From: Brachypodius melanocephalos
Taxonomy: Eukaryota > Chordata > Aves > Passeriformes > Pycnonotidae
Direction of reading: 5' to 3'
Assembly (NCBI GenBank): GCA_013398615.1
Contig: VZSR01003807.1
Span: 36,520,295 to 36,584,294 of the forward strand
DNA: 64,000 bases
Below, in pieces: positions 47,801-59,800 of the stretch (its first letter is position 1; the number at the start of each line of letters is the position of its first letter). A program made the translations under genes and the position numbers. The notes under the pieces were generated by a model. The model was not told where the DNA came from. It searched no databases and was given only the letters and a program-made list of their open reading frames with translations.

Positions 47801-50800
47801 TTGTTTAAAATTGTTCTTATGAAAATAAATCCTATTACTTCACTCTGTTTTTACATGATCACAAAGCCAGCTTGAATATTAGTAGAGGGGAGTTTTCAAT
47901 TCTATTGCTGTGTTTCTGAACACTCAAGAGGAAAGATAATATGGTCTGAGTTCAGAATAACTCAATCTTCTCTATCTTTAGTTTTAAAAATACTGTTATC
48001 ACAGAAATTGAGAGCTGCCATGGTTCATCCAAGGCAGTATGCTTATGTTCAGGTAATTTTAGCTTTGCTTAGTACAGTACATCAATCATTTCTATATCAG
48101 TTTCACTTTTAAAATATGTAAGATATTACGAGTTTACTAGTAGACCACTCTTCAACTTTTGTTAAGTCTCTTATGTCTTTTTAAAGAGTAGAAAATACTG
48201 TGTTTCTAAGTAGTTGTAAAAATCCTGTCTCTTTTCTCTGGTACTTATTCTGATGTGATATTTATTTACCAAATCTATTAGCAAAGTGTCTCAAATTCTT
48301 AAATTTCTGTAAAACAAAATCCAAGTACAGATGTTGTCAAAAGAAATGCTTCAGATGACAATTCTGTTACAAGTAGTTATTAATATTTTAAGTGAGCTCC
48401 TTCCCCTATTATGATGACATAAAACCAACAAATTCCGCAATACTTTGTGAAAAAGAAAAACTCTGATTGTGTGTACACTAAACTGCAGAATTCATGTCTA
48501 ATAGAAAACAGATGCAAAAAGAAGAATTCCCTGTGAACCTTCTTATCTTCTTCCTCTCCCCCTGCTCCCCTTCTCCCCTTCCCTGCTCCCCCCTCACCTT
48601 TTTATATGTTAGTTCTGCTTTACCTTTTTTCATTGTTTTTAAAGTCTGGAACACTCACCTTAATGCAACATTTTTGTGACAATTTTTTGTTCTCCGTTGG
48701 CTGGTGGCCTTTTCTTTGTTTACAGTGTGATGTTAAAACAAAATCAAGAAAGCCTTGCAATAAACAAAAAAAAAAAACAACCAAACAAAAAACCCCCCCA
48801 AAAAACAACAACAAAAAAAACCCAACAAAAAAAGCCAGTGCTGCATATAGGAAATTCAGGCTTGGCAGAACAAAGTTTTGCAGTCAGAAGTGCAGCTTTT
48901 CTGAGTGTGGAATGAGATTACATAACTGTTGTTTCTGCCACCTTGCTTATATCACTGTTTTCCCATTTTAGTAAGAACAGCTTTACTAGCCATCATTGGA
49001 TTCATGCCAACCAAAGGTGAAGGAGCAATAGGATCACTAGATTACACACCAGAAGAAAGAAGAGCTCTTGCAAAGAAGTAAGTGCTAAGTTTGTTGCTGT
49101 AGGTACATTTACATTCACTCACTTTTGGGGTAATGCATTGTGTAGAAAACAAGCCACCTCAGTCTATTCTCTTGCATTTATTCCAAATAAAACAAGTTTG
49201 ATGCCTTGTATATGTAGTCACTTTTTTTCTGAATATTGTGCAAACCTGGAACTTGCAGTCAACAAAATATTTTGAGAGCGCTCTGTTCCTTCCAGCATTG
49301 TGTCGTCATAGTAGAGATTTGTCTGAAATTCAGACTTAGAGATGTAATTAACATGGAGAGAAAGTGGGTATGATGGAATTGATAGTAAGTGGGGAGAAAA
49401 CAACCAAAATAATGATGCATAATTTTCTTAAAGTAAGTAGTAATAATGAAATTATTTCAAAATTCTGAAGCAACTTCTAAATGATCTTTAGGAAATTTAC
49501 TTAAGATTAGGTTTGTGACTATGATGAAATTATTAGCTTAATGGACAAAGGGGAGCAGTGGGTGTTGTTTACAGGGATTTTAGCAAGGCTTTTGGTGTCC
49601 TTTCCCTTATCCTCAGTCATGAAGTACAGCCTAGGTAGGTGGGGACGGTAAGGTGGATTAACTGTCTGAGCTGTCTGACTCAGAGGATTGTGATAAGCAA
49701 CGCAAAATCCAGCTGCAGGCTGGTCACTACTGGTGTATTCCTGGTGTCAGTACTGGGGCCAGTACTATTCAATGTCATTAATGACCTGAATACTGGGACA
49801 GGGTGCACCCTCAGCAAGTTTGCTGGTGATCCAAAACTAGGAGGAGTGGCTGATACACCAGAAAGTTGTGCTGCCATCCAGAGGAGCCTCAGTGGGCTGG
49901 AGGAATGTCAAAGTCCTGCCCCTGGAGAGGACAACACCAGCTGACTAGAAGGGAGCTTGGAAGGGAAGATCATGGTGGTCACCAAGCTGATCATGAGGCA
50001 GCAATGTGCCCTTGCAGCAAAGAAGGCTGATGGTGTCCTGGGTTGCATGAGGAGAAGCACTGACAGCAGGTCAAGGGAGATGATTCTCCTTCAGTACTCA
50101 GCACTGGTGAGACATCAGGAGTGCTGAGTTCAGGTGGAGTTGTGACCAGGTCAGAGTACAAGAAAGATAAGGATGTCCTGGAGTAAATTCAGTGCAGTGC
50201 CACAAAGGGGGCTGGAACATGTTTCATACATGGAGATAGTAAAAGAGCTGGGAGTGTTCAGCCTGGAGAAGAGAAGGTTCAGGGGATCATATCCATGTGT
50301 ATTATGTGAAAGGAAGTTGTAAAAAAGGTAGAGCCAGGCTCTTTTCAGTGGCATTCAGTAACAGGAGTCAGTGGGGTGGGTTGGTCTTGATACTGTGCTG
50401 TCAAGTCTCTGTGGTTCATCACTGGCCTGGAAAGCCACCTTCAGTGTGCCCTATAGAGAGAAGGTGTGGGAACGTAATGTTCTCCAAGAAGCTGAAATTC
50501 CTGGATTGGAGGTGCAAGCTCCTGGGTCCAATATAACATTTGTAAAAATTGTTAAATCTTTATAATTTATAATTTTTATTTGCTGCAGATAATAAGTATT
50601 TTAATTGTAAGAAATTATTAATAAAGTATAAATAATAGTTATATTTAAGTCAGTTGTTAATACTTTCCTAAATGACGTGAGAGAATTTGTTTTAGTAATA
50701 TAGCTAATTCTCAATATTTTTTCAAGATAGAGTGATTTGAGACAGAAGGGAGTACTTCTAAGCTAGTGGCCTTGCCACCACTTGTCTTTCTGTGGATTGT

Positions 50801-53800
50801 TCTGCAGATAGTTTATTTAAACAAGCACATAGGAACTGAGCACTGAGAACATGCTGTTCTGAGCTGTGTCATTTGTGGGCAGGTCACAAGACTTCTGTTG
50901 TGAAATGTGTGGCACATCTATGAAGACAGCCCTCTTACCACTGACATCTGGAAGTGTGTCAAGCCAGGCAGACAAGGAGGCTAAAGAACTTGCCAGACAA
51001 ATTAGCTTCAAGGTAAAGTCACTGTTTAAACTTTTATATCTCTTGCACAAAATTTGAAAAAAAAAATACTAAGGAAAAGCTTGTAAATCACAGAAACATT
51101 CATCATTTTAGAAAACCTTCTTCAATTGCTATGTGGAAACCTGTTTTCTCGGTATAGTCTGACAGAGAAAAATAACAATGGATCTCTTGAAATTTGCCAA
51201 TTAACAAGTTGTGCATCTCAAGCATTGATTGATTAGCTTAAATTTTAGTGGTGACCACTGTGGTAAAAACTGCCTATGTTACTTTTACTTTCACATTTTC
51301 AGACACTAATAACTTGATTAAATTCTCCAGAATTAGTCTTATCTTAGAAGTGTGAGGAAAGTTTGGGCAAAGCTAACCTAAATTTTTTTACCTTTGTGAT
51401 TTTTTTTTCCTTTTGGCTTATGGAAGGAATAAAACATATTACTACTGAAAAATGGTTGCAAATTCTTTTGAACCACACTGCTACTATCTGAAGATACTGA
51501 AAGTTGAACTCTGGTATGGAAGTTGCTGTGACCGAAAAGTGTGTTCTCTAGCTTGTGTTTCAGTGAAAGCAAGGTTTGTTTAGACAAATACATTCCTTAG
51601 AGAATTGCATGTCTTGCATGCACAGTGTTGTTTTTCACTGGGTTTTCCACTAAACTCTTAAATCTGCCACTAAGGAAGACTACTGTGCATGAGGGCAGGG
51701 AACTACAGTTACATTATGACAATGTGGCATTATTGCAGAACACATGCTCACTAAGGTCAGGGCTGCTGATATGTTCCCTTTTATCACCCATGTTCTTTTA
51801 ATAGCAACCTAAAGACTATTTCTACCTTTTTTCTGTGCGTCGTGAAAGTAAAGATTGTAATCTTCTGAGCATTCCTGCCAGTTGTGCAGGACAAGCATAT
51901 TCCTGTGCCGTAATGCATATGATAAAAACATCTCCAAGTATTTTACAAAGATAAGAAAAACAGGGGGAGAGTTTTAAAGCTGAGCTAGTTGGAAAAACAA
52001 TGGATTGCCTTTTTCTGGGTTTTTTTAACGATATATAAGGGTTTAAAATTGTGGGATTGATTTTTACTTAAGAACTGCTAATCTTTATCAATGAAATTCT
52101 AGAAATATCAGTTTGGTTTTGAGTTTCTTTTGTGAGAAAGAACTCATAACTTACATTTCCTACCTTTTTCGGTTTTAAAATTAAAGACTTAGAGACATCA
52201 GTCTTTAAAGAATATTGGTGCTTTCCGTGTATCTATATGCTTGACACCACCTTCTAAGAACAAGTACTTGTCAGGGGAAAAAAAATGAACAAAAGTCGTA
52301 AGTTTCTGCATCGTTTTACCATCCATTGTGGTTTGTTTTTTTTTTTAAATAAGGTAAATCAGTTCTGTCCTCTGGTTGCATCTTTCTTGCCTTCTCAAAT
52401 CAAATTTTAGGAGTTGGGGTTTTTTAAGCTTCCTGCTTCTCTGCTTTGCTTGACTTTATCTGTTTGTTGTTAGGCTGAGGTGTTCAATTGATGTGTTTGT
52501 AATAAACTAATAGTATGAGTTACTAGCAGAAAATAAAGAAGTTTTTAATTGTTTAGATACATTTCATGTCAATTTATGGGGTAAGATTTAACATCAGATT
52601 GCTGATTGAGTGTATGGTTTGAAAGAGTCTACTAGGAAACATACTAGCAACCTCTGTATTACCTTCACCCTTAAATAAGAGATTTCATAATGATATGTGG
52701 GTTATTTTGTTTCTTACCAGCCTTAAACAAGATGGTAACTTTGTAAAAAGCCCCTTGTGTGTTATTGAAATAGGAAATTCAAGAAGGGGAAAATACCCCG
52801 ACACATCATCTCATTACAGTTTTTCTGCTCCTGTGAACATCTACCTTTGTTCCTGTCTGCTTTTATAGTAAATTATATTTTGTATCAGTTTTATATTGAC
52901 TTCCAAATAGTTTTCTGCATTTTAGGTGTGATATAACAGAAATTCCATTTTGCTTTAAAAAAGGAAAAAGAAATTACTAATAGTGTATGTATCATTGTAA
53001 AACAGTATGGTTTACCTTCATGTTGCCATCACAAGGCATATTTTGCAGTAAAATTAATTCTATGCTCCCCCTCATTATTATGTTTAAATATCTTGGTCAT
53101 CTTTTGAATGTTAGTCTGACTTCAGTCTAGATACCAGACTTAGTACTTTCTTAAACTAAAATAAATCAAAGGCACATTTGGTACTGCTTTGTAGAGATTA
53201 ACAGTAAAGATGAAATAAGCTTGTCTTGCAAGAAGCAAGAGTATGAAAATCAGTATTCCCAGGAGCTTACAATTGGCTATAGGAAAGAAAGATTCACCCC
53301 GAGTGTTGTCAAATGCTGGAGCAGACTACCTAGAGGGACTCTGTAACCTCCAGCTTTGGAAATGCTCAAAACTTGTCTGGATGTGACTCTGGAGAGAGTT
53401 AGACCAGGGACATCTAGAGGTCCATTCCAGTCTAAATGTTTCATAATTCTGTGTTTCTTTGTTGATGATCCATATTTGAATCATAACTTTTCCTGTCTAA
53501 TATTACAGTTCATAATAGTCAAGTACGAAGGGAAAGCAGTGTTGTCAGATTCTAAGTTTTCAAATGTTAAATCCATCTCCAGATTGTTTTGGTGCCATAT
53601 TTTTATATTTTACTCTCTTGAGCTAATACACATAAAGAAACAGAGAACTTAATTTCCTCACACTAAATAGTATTGTACTGTGATCTTATCAGTTTGTTAT
53701 CACCATAACTGGTTGTTTTCTAATACACCGTTTGTATTTCTTGCTGCTACTACCACCACTACTTATGTCTGCATTTGAAGACAGTCACTAGATTTGAAGT

Positions 53801-56800
53801 TGTCATCTTTATAATAAATTGAGATCTAGACACATGACTTGGGAGGTGACTTGCTTACTGATAAAAATTGACTTTTTTTTTTACATGAATAAATTTTAAA
53901 AGTATTTCAGTTCAGCACTATGATGATATGTCCTTTTCCATTCCCAAGAGATAATTGCTGGCATATATGCTGGGGTTTGTGTTCTTCTACCTGTCCCTAC
54001 TGATCTCTTGTCTTGGATTTCCTAAGCATGAAACCTAAATTCTGGGAAATAATGCATAGTAGACATTTTGTAAATGTGAATGAAAGCAGTATTGCATACA
54101 TACATATTGTATTTTTTCTTTTACTCTGTGCTGAAATTTAAATAGTGGACGCTGGTATACGTGTACTACCCAGTGTAGCGTCATGCATATATGACCACTC
54201 TGTCTGTGAGGCAACTTTTGTTCTGAAACCAGTATAGCCACGTTACATTGGCACTCACGAGAGGCTCCTTGGTCCTGTGGGGGAACAGGCTGTGCTACTT
54301 GTATCAGCAGTAGGTCAGCATTGTCTTAAGGCTGTGCAAAACAAGTTTTAAAAATCATGTTATTCTGGCATAATGTCCTGGATCTTCTAAAAATTTTTAT
54401 TTTTTGCTCGCTCCATTTGTGGTTTTTTTGAACATTAAATTTGTTATGTGCAAACAAAATTGTTTTTTAAACTGTTGTTTGCACATTTGCCGTCCTATTT
54501 TTAAAGAATGAAAATTTCTTAAACTTGTTGCTGTGTGATTGAAATGCAACTTGCACACCTGATCATTACATTTTGGTAAGCTTTGTATTCTCTGCAATAA
54601 AATACACATTCCAAAATAAGCCAAATAGTTTTGGAGCAATTTTGATCTTGTCTGTGAAGTGTACATTTGTGCTTCTTGTAGGCAGAGGTCAATTCTTCCA
54701 GGAGGTCTGATGCTGGACCCTCAAACACGTCAGGACTGAACCACTCTGCTCCTTCACGTGAGCCCCAGCAGGATGGTGCAGCTAGAGCATTCCCAGATCC
54801 AACAAATGCAACGGTATGGTCCGTCTTTGAGCTTTATTTGGCATAGTCTAGCATGAAATTTGTCCTCTTAAGCTGATTGGAGTCCTCATTAAAGTATGTA
54901 GTTCACATATTCATTCTGGAACTCCTGCATACTTCTATATAAAATCTATTAGCAAATAGATTGCTGAATTATTTTAGAAACAGCAATCTCTGCTTTCACT
55001 TCCTTCTCTTAAAACAATAAATAATGTTTTTTTAGCGGTTCTTCACAGTGATTCCTTTAATTACATTAAGTGTTCCTTAAAGCTTTATGGTGTCTGAAGC
55101 ACTACAATTTACCATCTGCATAATGTAGCACGGGTTTTTTCTACAGAATTCTTAGCCAGAGGCAAAAAATGTTTCAGTGATAACCTGTAGCTTTTAAATG
55201 TTAATCAATACTATCTTCTTGGGTTTTATAACCTCTTAAGTAAGTCTAAAATATCCTTACCATTTGAAGTATGACACTTTGTTTTAATACTGCTAGGTGT
55301 AGGGCTTACGTAAAGGTTTCGGAAGTGACTGAAGTCTGGTGATGTGCCAAGGCAGCTGCTGTTACGACTGTTGCAAATGCAATCTAAATTCACTGATAAA
55401 TTGCAGGCAAATCCCAGCTAAGCTGCCTTTTTTAGAGAGGATGGGACTGCAGATTGGTTAAAAAACCTACATGTCCAATAACATCTGTTGTGTGTTTCAA
55501 CATATTTTCAAGCTGTGTAGAAATATAAACATGTTAATAGCATACTATTTTCCCCCACAATGAGGATTTTTCCAGATTGTTCAGAATTCAATAAACTGTT
55601 TTATTATATTCTTCTTACTGCGAATCCTGGCTAATATAGTAGAAAGAGCTGACACACCAAGGCATTGCTGGCATTTTCTTGAGGAGAGAGACTTTCTAAA
55701 ATTATTCACACTTTTAAGAAAACTGGTTGTATCAATTATATTGATTTAATAATGAATGATTAAGTATTTTTTCAGAAGATCAGACCAATGGGAAATGAGA
55801 CTTTTAAACATATTAACATATAAATGTATGTAAAAATATTCATATATGTGATTAACTGTAAATAGTAAGTGGGTTCATGTTTTAGAGAATTGAACTAACA
55901 TTCAGGATTGTTAGTTTTAGTTTGAACCAACACCTGTGTTTCTGAACATGTTGAGTGTTAGGAATTATCTGGAGCCATTCAGAAATGGAAAACAGCCACA
56001 CAGTGAAAGAAAGGTGTAACAGAAAAGACTATTTTAAGGAATTTGAGCTTGCTATTTTTGTGTTCTTATTCATGTGAAAGGTAATAGAAATCTTTTCAAA
56101 GTAGGGCACTCTGGGCCTTGATCTGCTTAGAGGTGTGAAAGAGTACCCATGCAAGTTTCAGATCTTTTCTACTCAGCTGAGTTTCTTGTGTGTGTAAAAT
56201 CCATTTATTAAGTTCTTGTTGTGTAAAGACCTAATTCTGCCTTACTAAGTTGTGTTAGATGTAGGCAACAAAACATATTATTCTCTCTTCGTGGATAAAA
56301 TGTTTGCCACTTATTTTACAGATGTGTACTTAATTAAAAGCTGTTGTAGGAAAATCTGCTGGGTTTACTCTTTGTGAGAGTAAAAAGGGGAGAGATAGGG
56401 CCAATGCTGAATTCTTGTATTAACTTGTGTAATTCCTTCTAATGTAGTAGATTAACGTGTCTCACTCTGAAGCCATGGGACCTTTTATCTTTCTAGACAA
56501 TACAGAGGTGAATACTAGAAGTAATCATGCAGAGAAAATGGAGTGTTACTTTTCTTCTGCTCCTAGACCAGTAACCAGTCTTCATTAAAGACACAGTGAT
56601 AAATAGGTGCTAAGGAAAGTGTCACCTCTAGGTGAAGGAGTCTGTAGACTGTGTTTTACTGTGGGACTGCTTCATGGTCGAGTTTGTTCTTTCCAGCAAC
56701 AGTTCTCTATTCCATGATTTTTTTACCTTTAAGTTGCTTGGAAGGCCAGAGATTTTTGGAATGTGTTAATGGCAAGATATGGGCGCAATAATGTCCTCTC

Positions 56801-59800
56801 TGGGACAGGGCTAATTTAATTCTTGTTTGAAGAGCACGCTGAAATGGGTCTCTGGCATGGCATTACTTGGTGTCCATATCCTTGTTCCACATGGGGCCTT
56901 ATTCCTGAAGAGAGAATGTTTCATTCCATCAAAAAAATTTTTTTGAATTAGCTCTCCTTTCTGTCAGCTTTCACCTAGGGAAGGGATTATAGCCTCACTG
57001 ACTAAAGAAGGACCGAGTCTTACAGTATTTCCATTAAGCATATGTTTTTCAGATTTCGAAACACAGTTTTAAACTGTTGTTTATGTTTTGGCTGTCATTG
57101 CATTACTCAGTACTTCAGTCTTACAGATTCTTGCCCTTTGAAAATACTTACTGTGTAATTGCAGCCTGGATGTGTTTGTCTGTGCTGTGGGAGAGGTGCA
57201 CTCAGAGCTCTTGACTTTGAGGCTTTCCCTGCATGACTATCTTCCAGGTCACTTCCCTTCCTCCCCACCTTCTCTTGTCTTTTTGCCAGACCAGCAGCAG
57301 TTGTTCCCATTCCCTGTACTGTTAGTAATGACTGGAGTGTGCAACGCTGGTGCAGATGTTGCACATTGGCTGTTAAATTTTTTGTGCCTCTATTATTAGA
57401 GAACATTTATCCAGCCTTTAAACAGCTGATCTTTGAAGGAAGAAGAAGGAGGGAGGGATTTGATTCTAATGCCAGTGAGGGCTGCTTCCAAGAGAACTTG
57501 TCACAACATTATCAAGGTTTGCCAGGTGCAAGGTAACATGTGAAACAGCATGAGAACAAGAAAACGGACAATACTGCTCTGGAAAATGCTGGCACAACAA
57601 CTTGTATAAAGGGATACAGAGCTGCAGAGAACAATCTTTAGCATTAGTAAAACTAAAACAATAAGGCTGCCTAAGGCATTTTGCAGCATAATACTTCTGA
57701 GGAATCTGAAGCCAGTGCAGAGAACACCTCTGTCTGGACTACTTCTGACAATACTTTTTTGTTAATTTGTAGTAGCTCATGTCTACTCAGGGCAAAGTAA
57801 TGGTGCATTATTCTTTTTTGAGTATTCGAAGTGCAAGCAAGGTACTGCTGCTGCACGTTTGCTTGATAAAAATAATTACTCTTAGTATTAAGGTGAGATC
57901 CTTCCACATCTGAACCAAACAATGTTTTTGAGGGAATATAGTATAACTTGGACTCAGATTGGACTCACATCCAGTGGTCACCTAAATTTTGGTACCAAAA
58001 CTCTGATCATAGTGGGACTCATTAGTGGAGGCTGGAGAGCAGTGCAGTTTACTCAGCAGCAGAGGTTGGTAGGCTGCATTTCTGTCTTCCCACCTGATTG
58101 CACGGACTAAATAAATATATATGCATTGCAGGTGTCTGAACTTCCACGAAATCTGTAGCAATACATTTGGTGTATTGATATAGAATGATGTCCTACCTTG
58201 GGGCTTATGGCTAGTGGATAAAGTTGATGCTTGATAAGCTTTATTAAGTAACAAGGTAAAAACTGTAGTTAGGCTGTTTTCTGATAACCTGGAAAGTTCT
58301 GAGTGATATTTTGGTAAAAAGTGTTTTCCTTTATCTCTGTTAAGTGGTGTCTTATTTTCGTGATATTACAGCAACCATTTTAAGTGTCTTGACAATTGGG
58401 AGTAATTGGCCCAACTTTGATTCATTAAAAAACAGACATTTTTCATATTAGCCATTAAGCCATGCTGTGTGAAACTTCAATGTTTCTTCAGTTGGAAGTT
58501 GTACAAACAAGTATTTCACCTGTCCTGATTTCTGCATCTCTCCCCAGACCATTAGTATAAGTGAAAGAGGCTTCAGTAACCTAGAGAATTTATATGGTTC
58601 TGAATTTCTGAGTTTGCTATATTTAAAACGTCACTTCTAAGATGATTATTTAGTCCTTCTAGTATTCTGATAAAAATTTTTAAAATAATGGCCTGAAAAG
58701 ATAAAGGATGCAATGAATTCTACCATTCTTCAGTAGACTGAACATGATATAAATTTCCTTACTTGCATTTTGTTACATAATAAAAGTTTTTGTTAGTTCT
58801 AATACAAGTATGTTTTATTGAAATAGCTTATTCATCAAATAATTGTTCAGATGTCCTTGGAGCAAAGTTTTCTATCAGTCCTAACAGTTTCAGAAGCTTC
58901 AGAAATAATATGACAGATAGTGATATAAATAGTATGTAATAATGCTGCACATGTATTAAATGTCTGTAAAGATCAGATGATAAAGGTGGCTATAATGTAA
59001 CTATTACTGAATATTTCTATTTTCAATCTGTTAAGCATTATCCACATTTCCAGTATGGTTTGGCAGAAACCACTATTTGGCAAAAACAATGGAAATGGTG
59101 TCATGTGAGGTGTTGCGTTTGTTTAAAAATCTTGTAAGGTTTGCTTACAAAGAGTTTAAAGACTTGTCATTGAGTTGAAGACAAGATGACTTTGTTTTTT
59201 AATAGTGCAGCCCATCTTCCACTTTTGGGATTCTTAACTATTAAGTCTTCAAACAAACAAAAAAATCTATCTCTGTCTGTCTCTGTTATTTAAGATACTG
59301 TAGCACCTGCAGTTGCTCTGCTGCTGCCCCAGTCCATCTGTAATTTCCTTAGAGAAATAACTTAAAGCCTTGAAATTGTCTATGAGGTTTCTCTTGAATC
59401 ACAGATCTGTTCATGTCAGTGTATGACAGATTGTTCAATTCAGAACAGGGCCTTTCTGTTTTATTTTTAAATTTAAGTTTTGCATTATTGAGATGTGTGT
59501 GACAGCCAGTGCTGGTTACTTTTGTTAGTCAGATGAAGGATTATGAATATTTCTAGACTTTTTTATATCTTTAAAAACTGTTAAAGAAGAAAAACACTGC
59601 TTACTGAATTGGTAAGTCTTGTGTCCTGATTTTGCTTCCCTCCCTCTCGCCTTCTGGATGATGGGAATGTAGATGAATCTAGGAACTTAATTTTTCAAAG
59701 ACTTGGCTTCCCCAAGTCTTTATTTTCCTTGGCATGAGGAGCTTTCAAGTGAGAAACAGAATTAGTGTCTTCTGCAGTGTACTGGAAATCATGACAGGCT

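Larger units (their letters stand above)
47513..48971. other. UBE2J1: UBE2J1 intron 4
   Basis: 1.46 kb. It contains a candidate 71-nt cassette exon (47982-48052) and an A/C-rich simple repeat (48759-48834). No CR1 copy was recognised. Confidence 0.85.

Noticed and set aside
48606..48971. 121-codon frame in UBE2J1 intron 4
   Set aside because: Lys/Asn/Thr-rich translation of an A/C simple repeat.
49639..49944. 101-codon frame as a host gene
   Set aside because: Reads as CR1 reverse transcriptase with a damaged catalytic motif; a transposon relic.
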